Positions 44,514 to 53,929 of a stretch of DNA of 64,000 bases are shown here, piece by piece. Position numbers and translations under genes: made by a program. Each line of letters opens with the position of its first letter. Position 1 is the stretch's first letter. The notes under the pieces were generated by a model. It was not told where the DNA came from. It worked only from the letters and a program-made list of their open reading frames with translations, and ran no database searches. This DNA comes from Sphingomonadales bacterium (lineage in GTDB: Bacteria; Pseudomonadota; Alphaproteobacteria; Sphingomonadales; Kordiimonadaceae): the NCBI GenBank assembly GCA_011088215.1, contig JAALKD010000005.1:1-64000 (forward strand), given 5' to 3'.

Positions 44514-45722
44514 ATGGAAAACAATATTGTCATAGTTGGCGGCGGTAACGCCGGGATGCAAGTTGCCGACAGCTTACGCAAGGGCGGCTTCGATGGGCCG
44601 ATTGACCTTTTGTGCGCTGAGCCATATTTGCCCTATCAACGGCCGCCGCTGTCCAAAAAATTCCTTGAGGGAAAATTGGAAGAAAAGCGCCTGTTTCTGC
44701 GCCCGGCCAATTTTTATGAGACCAAGAATATCAACCTGCAACTGTCGACAGAAGCGATAGCAATAGACCGGCAGGCGAAAGTTGTAACCACCGCCGATGG
44801 CGGCTCGTTCCCTTACACCAAATTGGTGTTTGCAACTGGCGCCCGGGTTCGTCGTTTGCCCGGAACCGAGGGTTTGGGCCTGCATTATATTCGCGGAATC
44901 GGTGACGTGGCGGCCCTAAAGGAAAAACTGGCGCCTGCAATGAAAATAGCCTTGGTTGGCGGTGGTTTCATCGGGCTGGAGACAGCGGCGACGCTGACTA
45001 CGCTCGGTCATACTGTGACTGTTATTGAAGCTATGGACCAGATTATGCCCGGCCTTGTTGCTCCCGCCTTGGCAAGTTATTTCAAGCAGCTGCATGAGAG
45101 TCACGGTACCAAAGTTATTGAGGGCGTAGGGGTTGACGCGGTGGCCACAACCAACAGCGGCTATACGGTCTCTCTGGGCGGTGGGCGCACATTGAACGTT
45201 GACCTGGTTATTGTCGGTATCGGTGTTATCGCCAATACGGAACTTGCAGTTGATGCCGGGCTCGCTATCGAACGTGGCATTAGGGTCAATGAGTTTGCCC
45301 AAACCGATGATCCTGACATATATGCAGTCGGCGATTGTGCCACCGGCATGCATATGCGTTTTGGTGCGCCAACCCGATTGGAAAGTGTGCAGAATGCGGT
45401 TGATCAGGCAATGGTTGCGGCGAAATCAATCCTCGGCGAGCCAACAGCTTACGATACACTGCCGTGGTTTTGGTCAGACCAGTATGACCATAAATTGCAA
45501 ATGGTGGGTTTGTCTCGAGGCTATGACGATTTTGTCCTGCGCGGTGACATGGCAGCGAAAAAATTCTCTATTTGCTATTTTAAGGGTGAACGGTTGATCG
45601 CATTGGATTCTGTCAATTCGGTCGCTGATCATATGGCAGCCAAGCGATTGCTTGCGGAAGACACGGACATTACAAAAGCTCAATGCAGCGATAGCGGTGT
45701 ACCGCTAAAAGCTCACCTTTAA
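44514..45722 (+). CDS. Ferredoxin/rubredoxin reductase-like FAD oxidoreductase
   Basis: About 402 aa. The FAD motif IVIVGGGNAGMQVADSL opens the protein; YLPYQRPPLSKKFL, the NAD-binding IALVGGGFIGLETAATL (about residue 145) and DIYAVGDCA follow. This is the BphA4/putidaredoxin-reductase type that feeds electrons from NADH to a 2Fe-2S ferredoxin for a dioxygenase or P450. No ferredoxin or oxygenase gene adjoins it, so its partner is elsewhere. The ATG at 44514 is spaced 7 nt from AGAGG and is preferred to the GTG at 44508. Confidence 0.9.
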   Translation: MENNIVIVGGGNAGMQVADSLRKGGFDGPIDLLCAEPYLPYQRPPLSKKFLEGKLEEKRLFLRPANFYETKNINLQLSTEAIAIDRQAKVVTTADGGSFPYTKLVFATGARVRRLPGTEGLGLHYIRGIGDVAALKEKLAPAMKIALVGGGFIGLETAATLTTLGHTVTVIEAMDQIMPGLVAPALASYFKQLHESHGTKVIEGVGVDAVATTNSGYTVSLGGGRTLNVDLVIVGIGVIANTELAVDAGLAIERGIRVNEFAQTDDPDIYAVGDCATGMHMRFGAPTRLESVQNAVDQAMVAAKSILGEPTAYDTLPWFWSDQYDHKLQMVGLSRGYDDFVLRGDMAAKKFSICYFKGERLIALDSVNSVADHMAAKRLLAEDTDITKAQCSDSGVPLKAHL

Positions 45723-45761
45723 AAAAAATCGCAAGGAGTGACAAAGCCATATTTTAGCTGA

Positions 45762-47213
45762 TCAATTTTCGTGTTTGGCCCAATAGGCCTGCAAATCCTT
45801 CTTCACTTCCGGTGCCATGATAAAGAGGCCGATAAGGTTGGGCAGGGCCATGACAAACACCAACGCATCGGCAAGATCGAGGATGGCGCTGAGTTGTACC
45901 GACGAGCCAATTATAATAAAAATACAGAAAATAAGGCTGAAAAGATGTTCTTTGCGGCGGCCTTCTCCGAACAGGCAAGTCCATCCTTTGATACCGTAGT
46001 AGGCCCACGCGATCATGGTTGAAAAAGCAAACAGTGTTGCTGCAATTGACAAGGGAACCGGGGACCATGAGATGCGGCTTTCAAAAGCTGCAGAGGTCAT
46101 TTCAATGCCGCTCATTCCGTTTCCGGTAAATGTTTCCGAAGGGAAACTTGTAATGATTACCAAGCCCGTAAGGGTACAAATGACGACCGTATCAATGAAG
46201 GGCTCCAGAAGCGCGACATATCCTTCAGTCAAGGGCTCATTGGTTTGGACCGCCGAGTGCGCGATGGGCGCAGACCCTAGACCAGCTTCGTTTGAAAAAG
46301 CCGCACGCTGGAATCCTAAAATCATAATGCCAATAATACCACCTGTGACGCCTTCGGGCGAAAACGCCTGTGTGAGAATGGCGTAAAAAGCCCCCGGTAC
46401 CGCTTGATAGTTCATGGCAATAATTGCCAGTGCGCCTGTTACATAAAGCAGCACCATGAAAGGCACCAATTTGCTGGTTACCCGGCCGATTGATTTGATG
46501 CCGCCGATAATAATTGCGGCGACAAAAACCGCCTGAACGATGCCAATGAGCCAGCCTTTATCGGCGAAGACGCTGGCCGCGCCACCGGTAACTTCAACAA
46601 TTTGAGCAAAGGCCTGGTTTGATTGGAACATATTACCAATGCCCAGGCAGCCAACAACAATGCTGGCCGCAAAAAATACACCCAGACCTTTGCCAACTTT
46701 GGGCAGACCACGCGCTTCAAACCCACGCTGGAGATAATACATCGGCCCGCCGGAAACTGAACCGTCGGGGTTGTGCTGGCGGTATTTTACTCCGAGCGTA
46801 CATTCAACAAACTTGGTTGCCATGCCAAGCAAGCCTGCGACAACCAGCCAGAAAATGGCACCGGGACCACCGAGTGAGACGACGATGGCGACGCCGGCGA
46901 TGTTGCCGATGCCGACCGTGCCGGAAACGGCGGTCGTCAGGGCTTGAAAGTGCGATACTTCGCCCGGGTCGTCGGGGTTGGCAAAGCGACCACGGACGAT
47001 GTCAATTGCGTGTTTGAATCCGCGCAGGTTAATGAATTTGAAGTAAAAGGTGAAAAACAGCGCCCCGAAGATCAGCCAGCAAACGATGAGTGGAACCTCA
47101 GCACCTGCTACGGTGACGGAATAGAAAATGAATGATGACAAAGCATCAGTTATTGGTTGAACTGTGTCATTGATGGTTTGGTCGATATCACGGGCATAAA
47201 CGGCGGGTGCCAA
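45762..47213 (-). CDS. Alanine/glycine:cation symporter (AGCS) family, start codon unclear
   Basis: An inner-membrane sodium- or proton-coupled amino acid symporter with about 10-11 hydrophobic segments. Family marks are AVSGTVGIGNIAGVAIVVSLGGPGAIFW and GFQRAAFSNEAGLGSAPIAHSA. The first usual start codon is the TTG at 47213, but the frame stays open upstream and encodes a good signal-like peptide (VTKIAFKIQSSIVFILSLVL then APAVYA). An excellent ribosome site GGGGAG (47283-47278) sits 7 nt before a GTC codon at 47270. The true start is therefore probably 47270, either as a non-standard GTC or as a mutated GTG. Confidence 0.92.
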   Translation of the reverse strand: MAPAVYARDIDQTINDTVQPITDALSSFIFYSVTVAGAEVPLIVCWLIFGALFFTFYFKFINLRGFKHAIDIVRGRFANPDDPGEVSHFQALTTAVSGTVGIGNIAGVAIVVSLGGPGAIFWLVVAGLLGMATKFVECTLGVKYRQHNPDGSVSGGPMYYLQRGFEARGLPKVGKGLGVFFAASIVVGCLGIGNMFQSNQAFAQIVEVTGGAASVFADKGWLIGIVQAVFVAAIIIGGIKSIGRVTSKLVPFMVLLYVTGALAIIAMNYQAVPGAFYAILTQAFSPEGVTGGIIGIMILGFQRAAFSNEAGLGSAPIAHSAVQTNEPLTEGYVALLEPFIDTVVICTLTGLVIITSFPSETFTGNGMSGIEMTSAAFESRISWSPVPLSIAATLFAFSTMIAWAYYGIKGWTCLFGEGRRKEHLFSLIFCIFIIIGSSVQLSAILDLADALVFVMALPNLIGLFIMAPEVKKDLQAYWAKHEN

Positions 47214-47275
47214 TACAAGCGAAAGTATGAAGACAATGCTCGATTGAATTTTAAAAGCGATTTTTGTGACTTGTC

Positions 47276-47283
47276 GTCTCCCC
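47276..47283 (-). promoter_or_regulatory. Ribosome binding site that argues for an upstream AGCS start
   Basis: GGGGAGAC on the minus strand, with 7 nt between GGGGAG and the in-frame GTC at 47270. No ATG, GTG or TTG is available in frame at the expected distance. Confidence 0.6.
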
Positions 47284-47500
47284 GGTTTCTACCTTCAGCC
47301 AGTTATTTGCGTTGGCAAGCGATATCCAGTGTCAGTGTTTTACTTGGCCGTTGCAACAAATAACCGGCTTTGCCAGTAGCTCAGGCAGAGTTTTGCCTGG
47401 ATATAGCAGTGGAATTTCGTTGGAATGAGGCCGTCCAATACGATAGTCTTCAATAGGTTTCTGGAAAAAGGCATTTGATCGTTAGGGAGTTATTTAGGCT

Positions 47501-48868
47501 ATGTTTCAATGTCGGTCGCCCATCGATGGTCATACTGTCTACAGCGAGACTTATCATTCAGATGAAGTGATTGATGAGACTGTGGAACGCGCCTGTCTGG
47601 GTCAAGTGGTTTGGCAAAAAACAAACCTTGATGACCGGCTAAAAAAGCTGCAGGTCGCTACGGATTATCTTTTTGATCACCGCGAGGAAATTGGCCTGGA
47701 AATCACCAATCAAATGGGACGGCCGATTAGATACAGTGCCGGTGAAATAGTCGGTGTTAAAGAGCGCAGCGAGCGCATGTTAGGGCTCGCCAAACCAGCG
47801 CTTGCAGATATCAGACCTGAAACTGTGGCTGGTTTTGACCGCAAGATCGAACGCATACCCTTGGGCGTGGTCGCGGTTCTTGCACCTTGGAATTATCCGT
47901 TTCTAACGTCTGTGAATGCCATTATTCCAGCCCTGGCGGCTGGTAATGCAGTTATTCTCAAACACTCGGAGCAAACGCCGCTTGTTGCGCTGCGATACCG
48001 GCAGGCATTTGAGGCGGCTGGGCTGCCGGTCGGTGCATTTCAACATCTATTCTTGTCGCATGACGGTGCCGCTAAATTGGTGGCCAGTCCGGGCGTTGAT
48101 TATGTTGCTTTTACGGGGTCAGTGGCCGGGGGGCGCGCGGTCACTAATGCGGTAAGTGATAAATTTGTTGGCGTGGGGCTGGAACTGGGTGGCAAGGACC
48201 CGGCCTATGTTCGCGCAGACGCTGATATAGACGCTGCCGCGGTCAGTTTAGCCGATGGTGCTTTCTTCAATAGCGGGCAGTCTTGTTGCGGAATTGAACG
48301 GATTTATGTTGCGCGACGCTGGTTCGACAGTTTTGTCGCGGGCGTTGTCAGCGAGGCGAAAAAACTGGTGGTGGGCGACCCACGCTTGCCGGAAACTACG
48401 CTGGGACCGCTTGCCAGTGCAAAAGGCGCTGACGCGGTTCGCCAGCATATCCAGGATGCAACCGAACAGGGTGCGGTTGCGCATCTGCCGGTCGATGACA
48501 ATTGGGGCAGTACTTATCTGGCTCCGCAAGTGCTCACTAATGTAAGCCATGATATGGATGTCATGATGAAAGAAACCTTTGGTCCGGTTGTCGGGATAAT
48601 GGCGGTAGACGATGATCAGCAAGCCATTGACCTTATGAATGACAGCGAATATGGCCTGACGGCGTCCATATGGACACAGGGTATTGCAGCGGCACAATCC
48701 ATTGGCGCGCAGCTGCAAACGGGTACTGTTTTCCTCAATCGGTGTGATTATCTGGACCCAAGCTTAGCCTGGACCGGGGTTAAAAACTCTGGTCGTGGCT
48801 GTACATTGTCGTTAATTGGTTATGAACAATTAACCCGGCCAAAATCCTATCATTTTAAATTGAGTTAG
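47501..48868 (+). CDS. Aldehyde dehydrogenase family protein
   Basis: A 455 aa NAD(P)-dependent dehydrogenase. It shows APWNYPFLTSVNAIIPALAA (about residues 128-147), GLELGGKDPAYV with the general-base Glu, and FFNSGQSCCGIERI with the catalytic Cys (about residue 262). It oxidises an aldehyde to an acid. It lies 11 nt before the TauD-type dioxygenase gene and in operon with the amidotransferase that follows. The aldehyde may be released by the dioxygenase; the substrate is unknown. Confidence 0.94.
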   Translation: MFQCRSPIDGHTVYSETYHSDEVIDETVERACLGQVVWQKTNLDDRLKKLQVATDYLFDHREEIGLEITNQMGRPIRYSAGEIVGVKERSERMLGLAKPALADIRPETVAGFDRKIERIPLGVVAVLAPWNYPFLTSVNAIIPALAAGNAVILKHSEQTPLVALRYRQAFEAAGLPVGAFQHLFLSHDGAAKLVASPGVDYVAFTGSVAGGRAVTNAVSDKFVGVGLELGGKDPAYVRADADIDAAAVSLADGAFFNSGQSCCGIERIYVARRWFDSFVAGVVSEAKKLVVGDPRLPETTLGPLASAKGADAVRQHIQDATEQGAVAHLPVDDNWGSTYLAPQVLTNVSHDMDVMMKETFGPVVGIMAVDDDQQAIDLMNDSEYGLTASIWTQGIAAAQSIGAQLQTGTVFLNRCDYLDPSLAWTGVKNSGRGCTLSLIGYEQLTRPKSYHFKLS

Positions 48869-48879
48869 GAGATATCACG

Positions 48880-49740
48880 GTGCCCCAACCAAGTTTTAAG
48901 ACCATCTCCATTCGCCAGCTTACCGGCGCCATGGGCGCGGAAATAGGCGGCGTAGATTTATCTGAAAATCTCAGCGACCAACAGTTTGAAGAAATCAGAA
49001 CGGCCCTGTTCACATACGGTGTTATTGGTTTTCGCGATCAGACCTTAAATTTTGACCAACACCAGAGTTTCGCGCGCAGGTTTGGCACACTGGAGGTGCA
49101 CCCGATCGTTAATAGTCTTGAGGGTCATCCAGAGATTATCAAAATGCATAAGCCAGTCGAAACCGCAGCTAGTTTCGGCGTTGGTTGGCACACCGACAAT
49201 TCATTTTTCGAAAAGCCCAGCCTTGGTTCAATTGTATACGGCGAAGTGATCCCGCCTGTTGGCGGCGACACGCTTTTTGCTAACCAGCAGTTGGCATATG
49301 AAACCCTGTCCGAGGGAATGAAGAAAACACTGGAAAGCCTAACGGCAATTCACAGTGCAAAGGATGCTTACACGTCACCGACGGCACTGGAGAAATACGA
49401 TAGCGACGGGCCGATTTCCTATAAAAAAAGCGATATCATCGCTCAATCGGTCGAGCATCCGGTAATCATAAAACATCCGGTTACGGGCCAGAGGGCCCTC
49501 TATGTAAACCCCATGTTCACCGATCGGTTTGAGGGCTGGACACGAGAGGAAAGCCTACCTTTGCTGGAGTATCTCTGCAAACATGCAGTGCGCGAAGACT
49601 TTCAGTGTCGGTTCCGGTGGGAAAAGGGCAGCGTAGCCATGTGGGACAATCGCATGGTTCAGCACGCTGCTCTGAATGATTGTGAAAAATACGAGCGTAT
49701 CCTGTACCGGGTGACGGTCAATGGGGACGCTTTAAGTTAG
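48880..49740 (+). CDS. TauD/TfdA family 2-oxoglutarate-dependent dioxygenase
   Basis: A 286 aa iron enzyme. The facial triad is His and Asp in GWHTDNSFF (about residue 106) with the distal His in RMVQHAALND (about residue 263). ERILYRVTV after it carries the Arg that binds 2-oxoglutarate. The N-terminal ALFTYGVIGFRDQTL block is typical of TauD/TfdA. The start is a GTG after AGGAG. It would hydroxylate an alkyl sulfonate, phenoxy acid, quaternary amine or similar compound, usually releasing an aldehyde, which suits the neighbouring ALDH. Confidence 0.93.
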   Translation: MPQPSFKTISIRQLTGAMGAEIGGVDLSENLSDQQFEEIRTALFTYGVIGFRDQTLNFDQHQSFARRFGTLEVHPIVNSLEGHPEIIKMHKPVETAASFGVGWHTDNSFFEKPSLGSIVYGEVIPPVGGDTLFANQQLAYETLSEGMKKTLESLTAIHSAKDAYTSPTALEKYDSDGPISYKKSDIIAQSVEHPVIIKHPVTGQRALYVNPMFTDRFEGWTREESLPLLEYLCKHAVREDFQCRFRWEKGSVAMWDNRMVQHAALNDCEKYERILYRVTVNGDALS

Positions 49741-49768
49741 TATGTGTTGGTCGTGAAAAGAGAAGAAT

Positions 49769-50596
49769 GTGCGAGAGAAATTTCTGGTTCTAGATGGGTA
49801 TGACAGCAATGGTATTGCGGGCTTGAAGGCGGCAGGCGCCACGCAGGCGGGTGTGTTGTACAAAAATATGCTCGCCCACTTCGTGCCGGAAGACAGCGTT
49901 GATATTGTCGAAATTTCCCACGCTGCAGCGCCGGAAATAAACTTCGGCGATTACCAAGGTGTATGCTGGACCGGGTCTAATCTGTTTTTCTCTGCTGCCG
50001 ATGATATCGTGCAGCGGCACATTGATTTGTGTCTTGGCTTTTTTGAGGCTGGAACGCCGCAATTTGGCAGTTGTTGGGCGGCTCAACTGTCCGCGGTCGC
50101 CACTGGCGGGCGCTGTGAGCAAAACCCCAAGGGGCGTGAGTTTGGCATTGCCCGTAAAATAATGCTGACAGACGAGGGGGCAAGACACCCGATGTTTAAA
50201 GGTAAACCACGGGTGTTTGATGGTTTTACTTCACACGCTGATATTGTAACCCACCTGTCGGATTGCGCGGTTCATCTTGCAGGCAATGCGTTTTCGCCGG
50301 TTCAGGCGCTGGATGTGACTTACGGCAAAGGACGTTTTTGGGCGATTCAGTACCATCCTGAATATGATTGCCGCGAAGTTGCGACGCTGACCATTGTTCG
50401 AACCGATGACTTGATTGAGCAAGGCACTTTCAAGGGCAAACAAGCGCTGGATGCTCATGTGGAAGATCTCATGACACTGAACAGCGATGGTTCGCGGCAG
50501 GACATCGCCTGGAAGCTGGGGCTGGATGCAGATGTGCTTGATCCAAGCGCTCGTCATATTGAGGTCAAAAACTGGCTGAATTATTTTTTTGACTAA
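49769..50596 (+). CDS. Type 1 glutamine amidotransferase (GMP synthase GATase-like)
   Basis: A 275 aa class I amidotransferase. The nucleophile elbow is QFGSCWAAQ (Cys about residue 98), and the His-Glu pair is in WAIQYHPEYD (about residue 193). The GATase core is followed by a helical tail. Stand-alone members hydrolyse gamma-glutamyl bonds or supply ammonia. It is the last gene of the ALDH-TauD operon, 28 nt after the dioxygenase, so release of a glutamyl group from a pathway intermediate is possible. The start is a GTG after GAGAAG. Confidence 0.88.
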   Translation: MREKFLVLDGYDSNGIAGLKAAGATQAGVLYKNMLAHFVPEDSVDIVEISHAAAPEINFGDYQGVCWTGSNLFFSAADDIVQRHIDLCLGFFEAGTPQFGSCWAAQLSAVATGGRCEQNPKGREFGIARKIMLTDEGARHPMFKGKPRVFDGFTSHADIVTHLSDCAVHLAGNAFSPVQALDVTYGKGRFWAIQYHPEYDCREVATLTIVRTDDLIEQGTFKGKQALDAHVEDLMTLNSDGSRQDIAWKLGLDADVLDPSARHIEVKNWLNYFFD

Positions 50597-50642
50597 GAAA
50601 ATCACTGATATTTGGCACCGCCAAGCTTATGAGCAAAAAGAT

Positions 50643-51371
50643 TTAATTTTCAACACAGGGCTGACCGAGTTGTCTGGCGCACGCTGCAATAATGTAATTA
50701 AATGAGGCCTCAATTCTCGGCTGAACCCGCATGCCTTCGTCTTTGTAAAGCATGTGACCGTGGATCATGTGTTTGAGGATCGGCAAGTCCCTGCACACAT
50801 ATTGTCTGCTGTCCGGCAAACAGCTGAATATTTTGGCAGCAGCTTGTTGGGCGAATGGCCAGACTTTGGTTTCCCGTTGGGCCTTAAAGGTTATTTTTAA
50901 GACCGGTTCTATGCCAATAAGATAGAAACTCCACCAAGTTTGCCCGTTTAGCCTCTGCTCCAGCAAGATCGCATATTCGTCGTTGTAGCGCCGGTATGTC
51001 ATGCGCCATAGTCCGCCGTCGACAACATCGAGTGTTGGAAAACCTGTATGTTCCTCGATGCGCAGAGCATGGGATTCAATCAATGTGTCGTAGCGTACGA
51101 AACCATCATATTGATTCACTGTGACAATTGCCGACTTGTCGTCCAAACAAAAGCGCGCCCCGGCATAAATGCAGGTCAATATCGGTTTGACCGATACTCG
51201 TGCCGACGCAGGGTTGAAAGACAGGGAGAAAAATACAGCGAGCAGACAGGCCAATATCAAGCGTATGTTGAGGCTTAAATTACTTAGTAAGAAGCGGTGT
51301 AAAAATGTTCCGCCGATGAAGTGCGCTCGAAAGCGCACTTGCTGGTTTAGTGGAAATTTAGTCGCTTGCAT
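50643..51371 (-). CDS. Exported protein of unknown function
   Basis: A 242 aa protein not recognised as a known family. A signal-like hydrophobic stretch at about residues 35-55 ends in NPASA, so the real start may lie some 20-30 codons downstream of 51371. The mature part has several Cys residues (TCIYAGARFC, FSCLPDSRQYVC, ACARQLGQPC), which suggests disulfides in the periplasm. It follows the flotillin gene on the same strand and overlaps its end by 14 nt. It could belong to that operon. Confidence 0.55.
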   Translation of the reverse strand: MQATKFPLNQQVRFRAHFIGGTFLHRFLLSNLSLNIRLILACLLAVFFSLSFNPASARVSVKPILTCIYAGARFCLDDKSAIVTVNQYDGFVRYDTLIESHALRIEEHTGFPTLDVVDGGLWRMTYRRYNDEYAILLEQRLNGQTWWSFYLIGIEPVLKITFKAQRETKVWPFAQQAAAKIFSCLPDSRQYVCRDLPILKHMIHGHMLYKDEGMRVQPRIEASFNYIIAACARQLGQPCVEN

Positions 51372-53031
51372 TGTCCGAACCGGTCTCAGTCTGTTCGGCG
51401 CCAGCCTTGAAACTGCCCGTGAGGCCGTTTAGATCATCACCTTTAAGGCCAACTTCAGCCATCAGGCTGTCGATCAGGGGTGCTTGTGCCCGGTATTTCA
51501 GAGCTGAAGATACCACCTTGTCCGCTAGATTGCCGTCTCCGCTTGTGCTGACAGCTTCGCCGTTCACGGAAGTTGATGTCGCACCGTTTAGACCGTCCAA
51601 CTGGATTATCTTGATATCGTCGATGGCTTCCATTGGCTTGGCGCTTTCACGGATGATTGCTTCAAGATTGTCGATCAGTTCGAGTTTGACTTTCATGTCA
51701 ATCTGATCGCTGGACAACAAGTTTGCCGCATCGTTAAGGGCTTTGTTGCCAGTTGCTTCCACGGCATAGCGAACCTCTGCGGCGGCGGCGCGCATTTTCT
51801 CCGCCTCGGCTTCTGCTTCTGCTGTTATACGCTCCTGGTCTGCTTGACCGCGTGCGCGTTCCCGTAGAGCCTCAGCGGTATCAGCTGCTGCGACTTTTTC
51901 GGCTTGAGCGGCGATGGTGATGCCCAGTGCCTCAGTCTCCGCTTCTTTTGAAGCTTCGATAAGCTCAATTTGCTTTTGCCGGTCTGCAACTTCGGTTTCC
52001 CGCGATGTTACAACCTGTTCTTCGGCTTTTACCGCAATAGCGCGTGCGGCATCGGCGTCTGCCGCCGCTTCAGATTGTTCTTTCGACTTGACGGAAATGG
52101 CAATGTCCCGTTCCTGGTCAGCAATCTCTACAGCTTTGCTGCGTTCGATGTCTTGCGTTTCTACAGCCCGGTTTTTGGCAATCTCCCGCTCTTTCACCAA
52201 ACGTTCTTTCTCGATGCGTTCTTCTTCAATCGCCCGCTCGGCAATAATTTTGGCTTGCTCAGATTCCCGCTCCTGCGCCAATTTGGCGTATTCTTCTTCC
52301 TTGGCAATTTCGAGCGATTCTTTTTCTGCTTCCAGATTCTTGTTTTTGATCTGAACAGCAGTGTCCTGCTCGATGTCGTTGCGGATTTTTTTGCGCTGTT
52401 CAATCTCTTCGGTAAGGCGGGTGAGGCCCTCAGCGTCAAATGCATTGTTTGGATTGAAATACTCCATGCCGGTCTGGTCAAGGCCAGTCAGCGAAACAGC
52501 TTCAAGTTCAAGGCCATTTTTAAGCAAGTCTTCCGAAACTGCCTGCTGCACCTTCTGGACAAACTCCACACGTTTTTCATGAAGCTCTTCCATTGACATT
52601 TCTGCGGCAACCGATCGCAATGCGTCGACGAACTTACCTTCAACCAAGTCCTTGAGCTTTTCCGGCTGCATGGTTCTTGCGCCCAGTGTTTGGGCGGCGT
52701 TGGCGATGGCCTCGTCGGTGGGTTGGGCACGCACATAAAACTCGGCGATAACGTCAACCCGCATACGATCGCGAGTAATCAACGCTTGCTCGTTGGCGCG
52801 CTGAACCGGCAGCCTGAGTGTATTCATATTGACGGGAATTACTTCATGCAACACGGGGAACACCAGTGCGCCTCCGTTCATAATGACTTTTTGCCCGCCA
52901 AATCCGGTACGGACAAAAGAAATCTCCTTGGATGCGCGGGTGTAGAGGCGCGCCAAAATCATTCCAATGGTCAATATGCCTGCTACAGCAATTCCAGCGT
53001 ATACGGCGATATTCATAAGGTCTTGTGGCAT
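51358..53031 (-). CDS. Flotillin-like SPFH-domain membrane protein (YqiK type)
   Basis: A 557 aa protein. An N-terminal membrane helix (IAVYAGIAVAGILTIGMIL) precedes an SPFH domain (residues about 35-200, VRTGFGGQKVIMNGGALVFPV). A long Glu/Ala/Lys-rich coiled coil (about 205-450) and a flotillin C-terminal domain follow. It forms membrane rafts and helps maintain envelope integrity. The size and the partner gene (OB-fold membrane protein 129 nt upstream) match the E. coli yqiJ-yqiK pair. Together with the PspA-like gene further upstream it makes a membrane-stress module. Confidence 0.92.
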   Translation of the reverse strand: MPQDLMNIAVYAGIAVAGILTIGMILARLYTRASKEISFVRTGFGGQKVIMNGGALVFPVLHEVIPVNMNTLRLPVQRANEQALITRDRMRVDVIAEFYVRAQPTDEAIANAAQTLGARTMQPEKLKDLVEGKFVDALRSVAAEMSMEELHEKRVEFVQKVQQAVSEDLLKNGLELEAVSLTGLDQTGMEYFNPNNAFDAEGLTRLTEEIEQRKKIRNDIEQDTAVQIKNKNLEAEKESLEIAKEEEYAKLAQERESEQAKIIAERAIEEERIEKERLVKEREIAKNRAVETQDIERSKAVEIADQERDIAISVKSKEQSEAAADADAARAIAVKAEEQVVTSRETEVADRQKQIELIEASKEAETEALGITIAAQAEKVAAADTAEALRERARGQADQERITAEAEAEAEKMRAAAAEVRYAVEATGNKALNDAANLLSSDQIDMKVKLELIDNLEAIIRESAKPMEAIDDIKIIQLDGLNGATSTSVNGEAVSTSGDGNLADKVVSSALKYRAQAPLIDSLMAEVGLKGDDLNGLTGSFKAGAEQTETGSDNASD

Positions 53032-53160
53032 AGTTATTCTCCTGCTTGTGACTCGGGTATTATCCGAGGAAATGGTTTAATTCGTGGGTTATTCTGACTG
53101 CGCGGCAACAGGCAATGGCTGGGGCCATTCGCTTTAAATTTGCTGGCGTAGGTTGTCTGG

Positions 53161-53802
53161 TCAGGTATTTTTAATCGCGAAGAAAGTCGCACTGTCCTGT
53201 CGAACCAAAAGAACTTCTTCGCCTTGATCGAGTGTCTGCTCGGCAAGGTCCGGTTCAATCATCACATAATGAGAGTGGCCAAATTGGTCCTTGAGACGAC
53301 CCTGCGCGGGACTGCCGCTGGTGGCATTACCAAGCACAATGACAGCAGAGCGGCCGATAAAAGTCGCGGTGGCAACTGCTTCCGTTTCGTCTCTGGGCAT
53401 GATCTTGCCGAATATGCCGGCAAATATGCGAACGCCAGGCAGACAGGCGAAGGTCGCCGCAGCAGCGGCCACAATCGCCAGTAACATGAAACCAAACGTG
53501 TTTGATAAAATTTGCTGGATGACAAACCCGGTTATAGAGAAACTGGTCAGGAACGCGATCAGTACAACGATCACCGGCACCTCGCGTAGGCGCAGCCAGG
53601 TTAGGAATTCGCCGAAGGCCCCGTGATCATTCATGTCTGGCGCGTCGACATCCAGATCAAGGTCTGGCATCAGGTTGTCCAGCAATCCAGACAATGCAAA
53701 TCCTAACAAAGCACCCACTCCCTCTATCGCTGCAATGAACAGCATGATTGCGAGAGCGACAGCAAACGGCAAATTTGCCGGTTCCAACATAAATTCGATC
53801 AT
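53161..53802 (-). CDS. YqiJ-like membrane protein with OB-fold (NfeD-like) C-terminus
   Basis: A 213 aa protein. Two or three membrane segments (FAVALAIMLFIAAIEGVGALL near the start, VIVVLIAFLTSFSITGFVIQ, MLLAIVAAAAATFACLPG) are followed by a C-terminal OB-type domain (ATFIGRSAVIVLGNAT onward). The acidic loop DLDLDVDAPDMNDHG is typical of YqiJ proteins. It partners the flotillin gene downstream. Confidence 0.85.
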   Translation of the reverse strand: MIEFMLEPANLPFAVALAIMLFIAAIEGVGALLGFALSGLLDNLMPDLDLDVDAPDMNDHGAFGEFLTWLRLREVPVIVVLIAFLTSFSITGFVIQQILSNTFGFMLLAIVAAAAATFACLPGVRIFAGIFGKIMPRDETEAVATATFIGRSAVIVLGNATSGSPAQGRLKDQFGHSHYVMIEPDLAEQTLDQGEEVLLVRQDSATFFAIKNT

Positions 53803-53929
53803 TGTTTCCCCTTTGCTTGATATCAGGTGGGCCGCTTGTGTGTGTACCTCTGAAGTGGTGTTATGCGGCCCGGCCTGATCATTTCAGTGTCAGGATAACA
53901 CTACTTCTGTAGCAAACACAAAACACAGT

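Noticed and set aside
47284..47500. Glycine riboswitch before the AGCS symporter
   Set aside because: No conserved glycine-aptamer core was seen on the minus strand.
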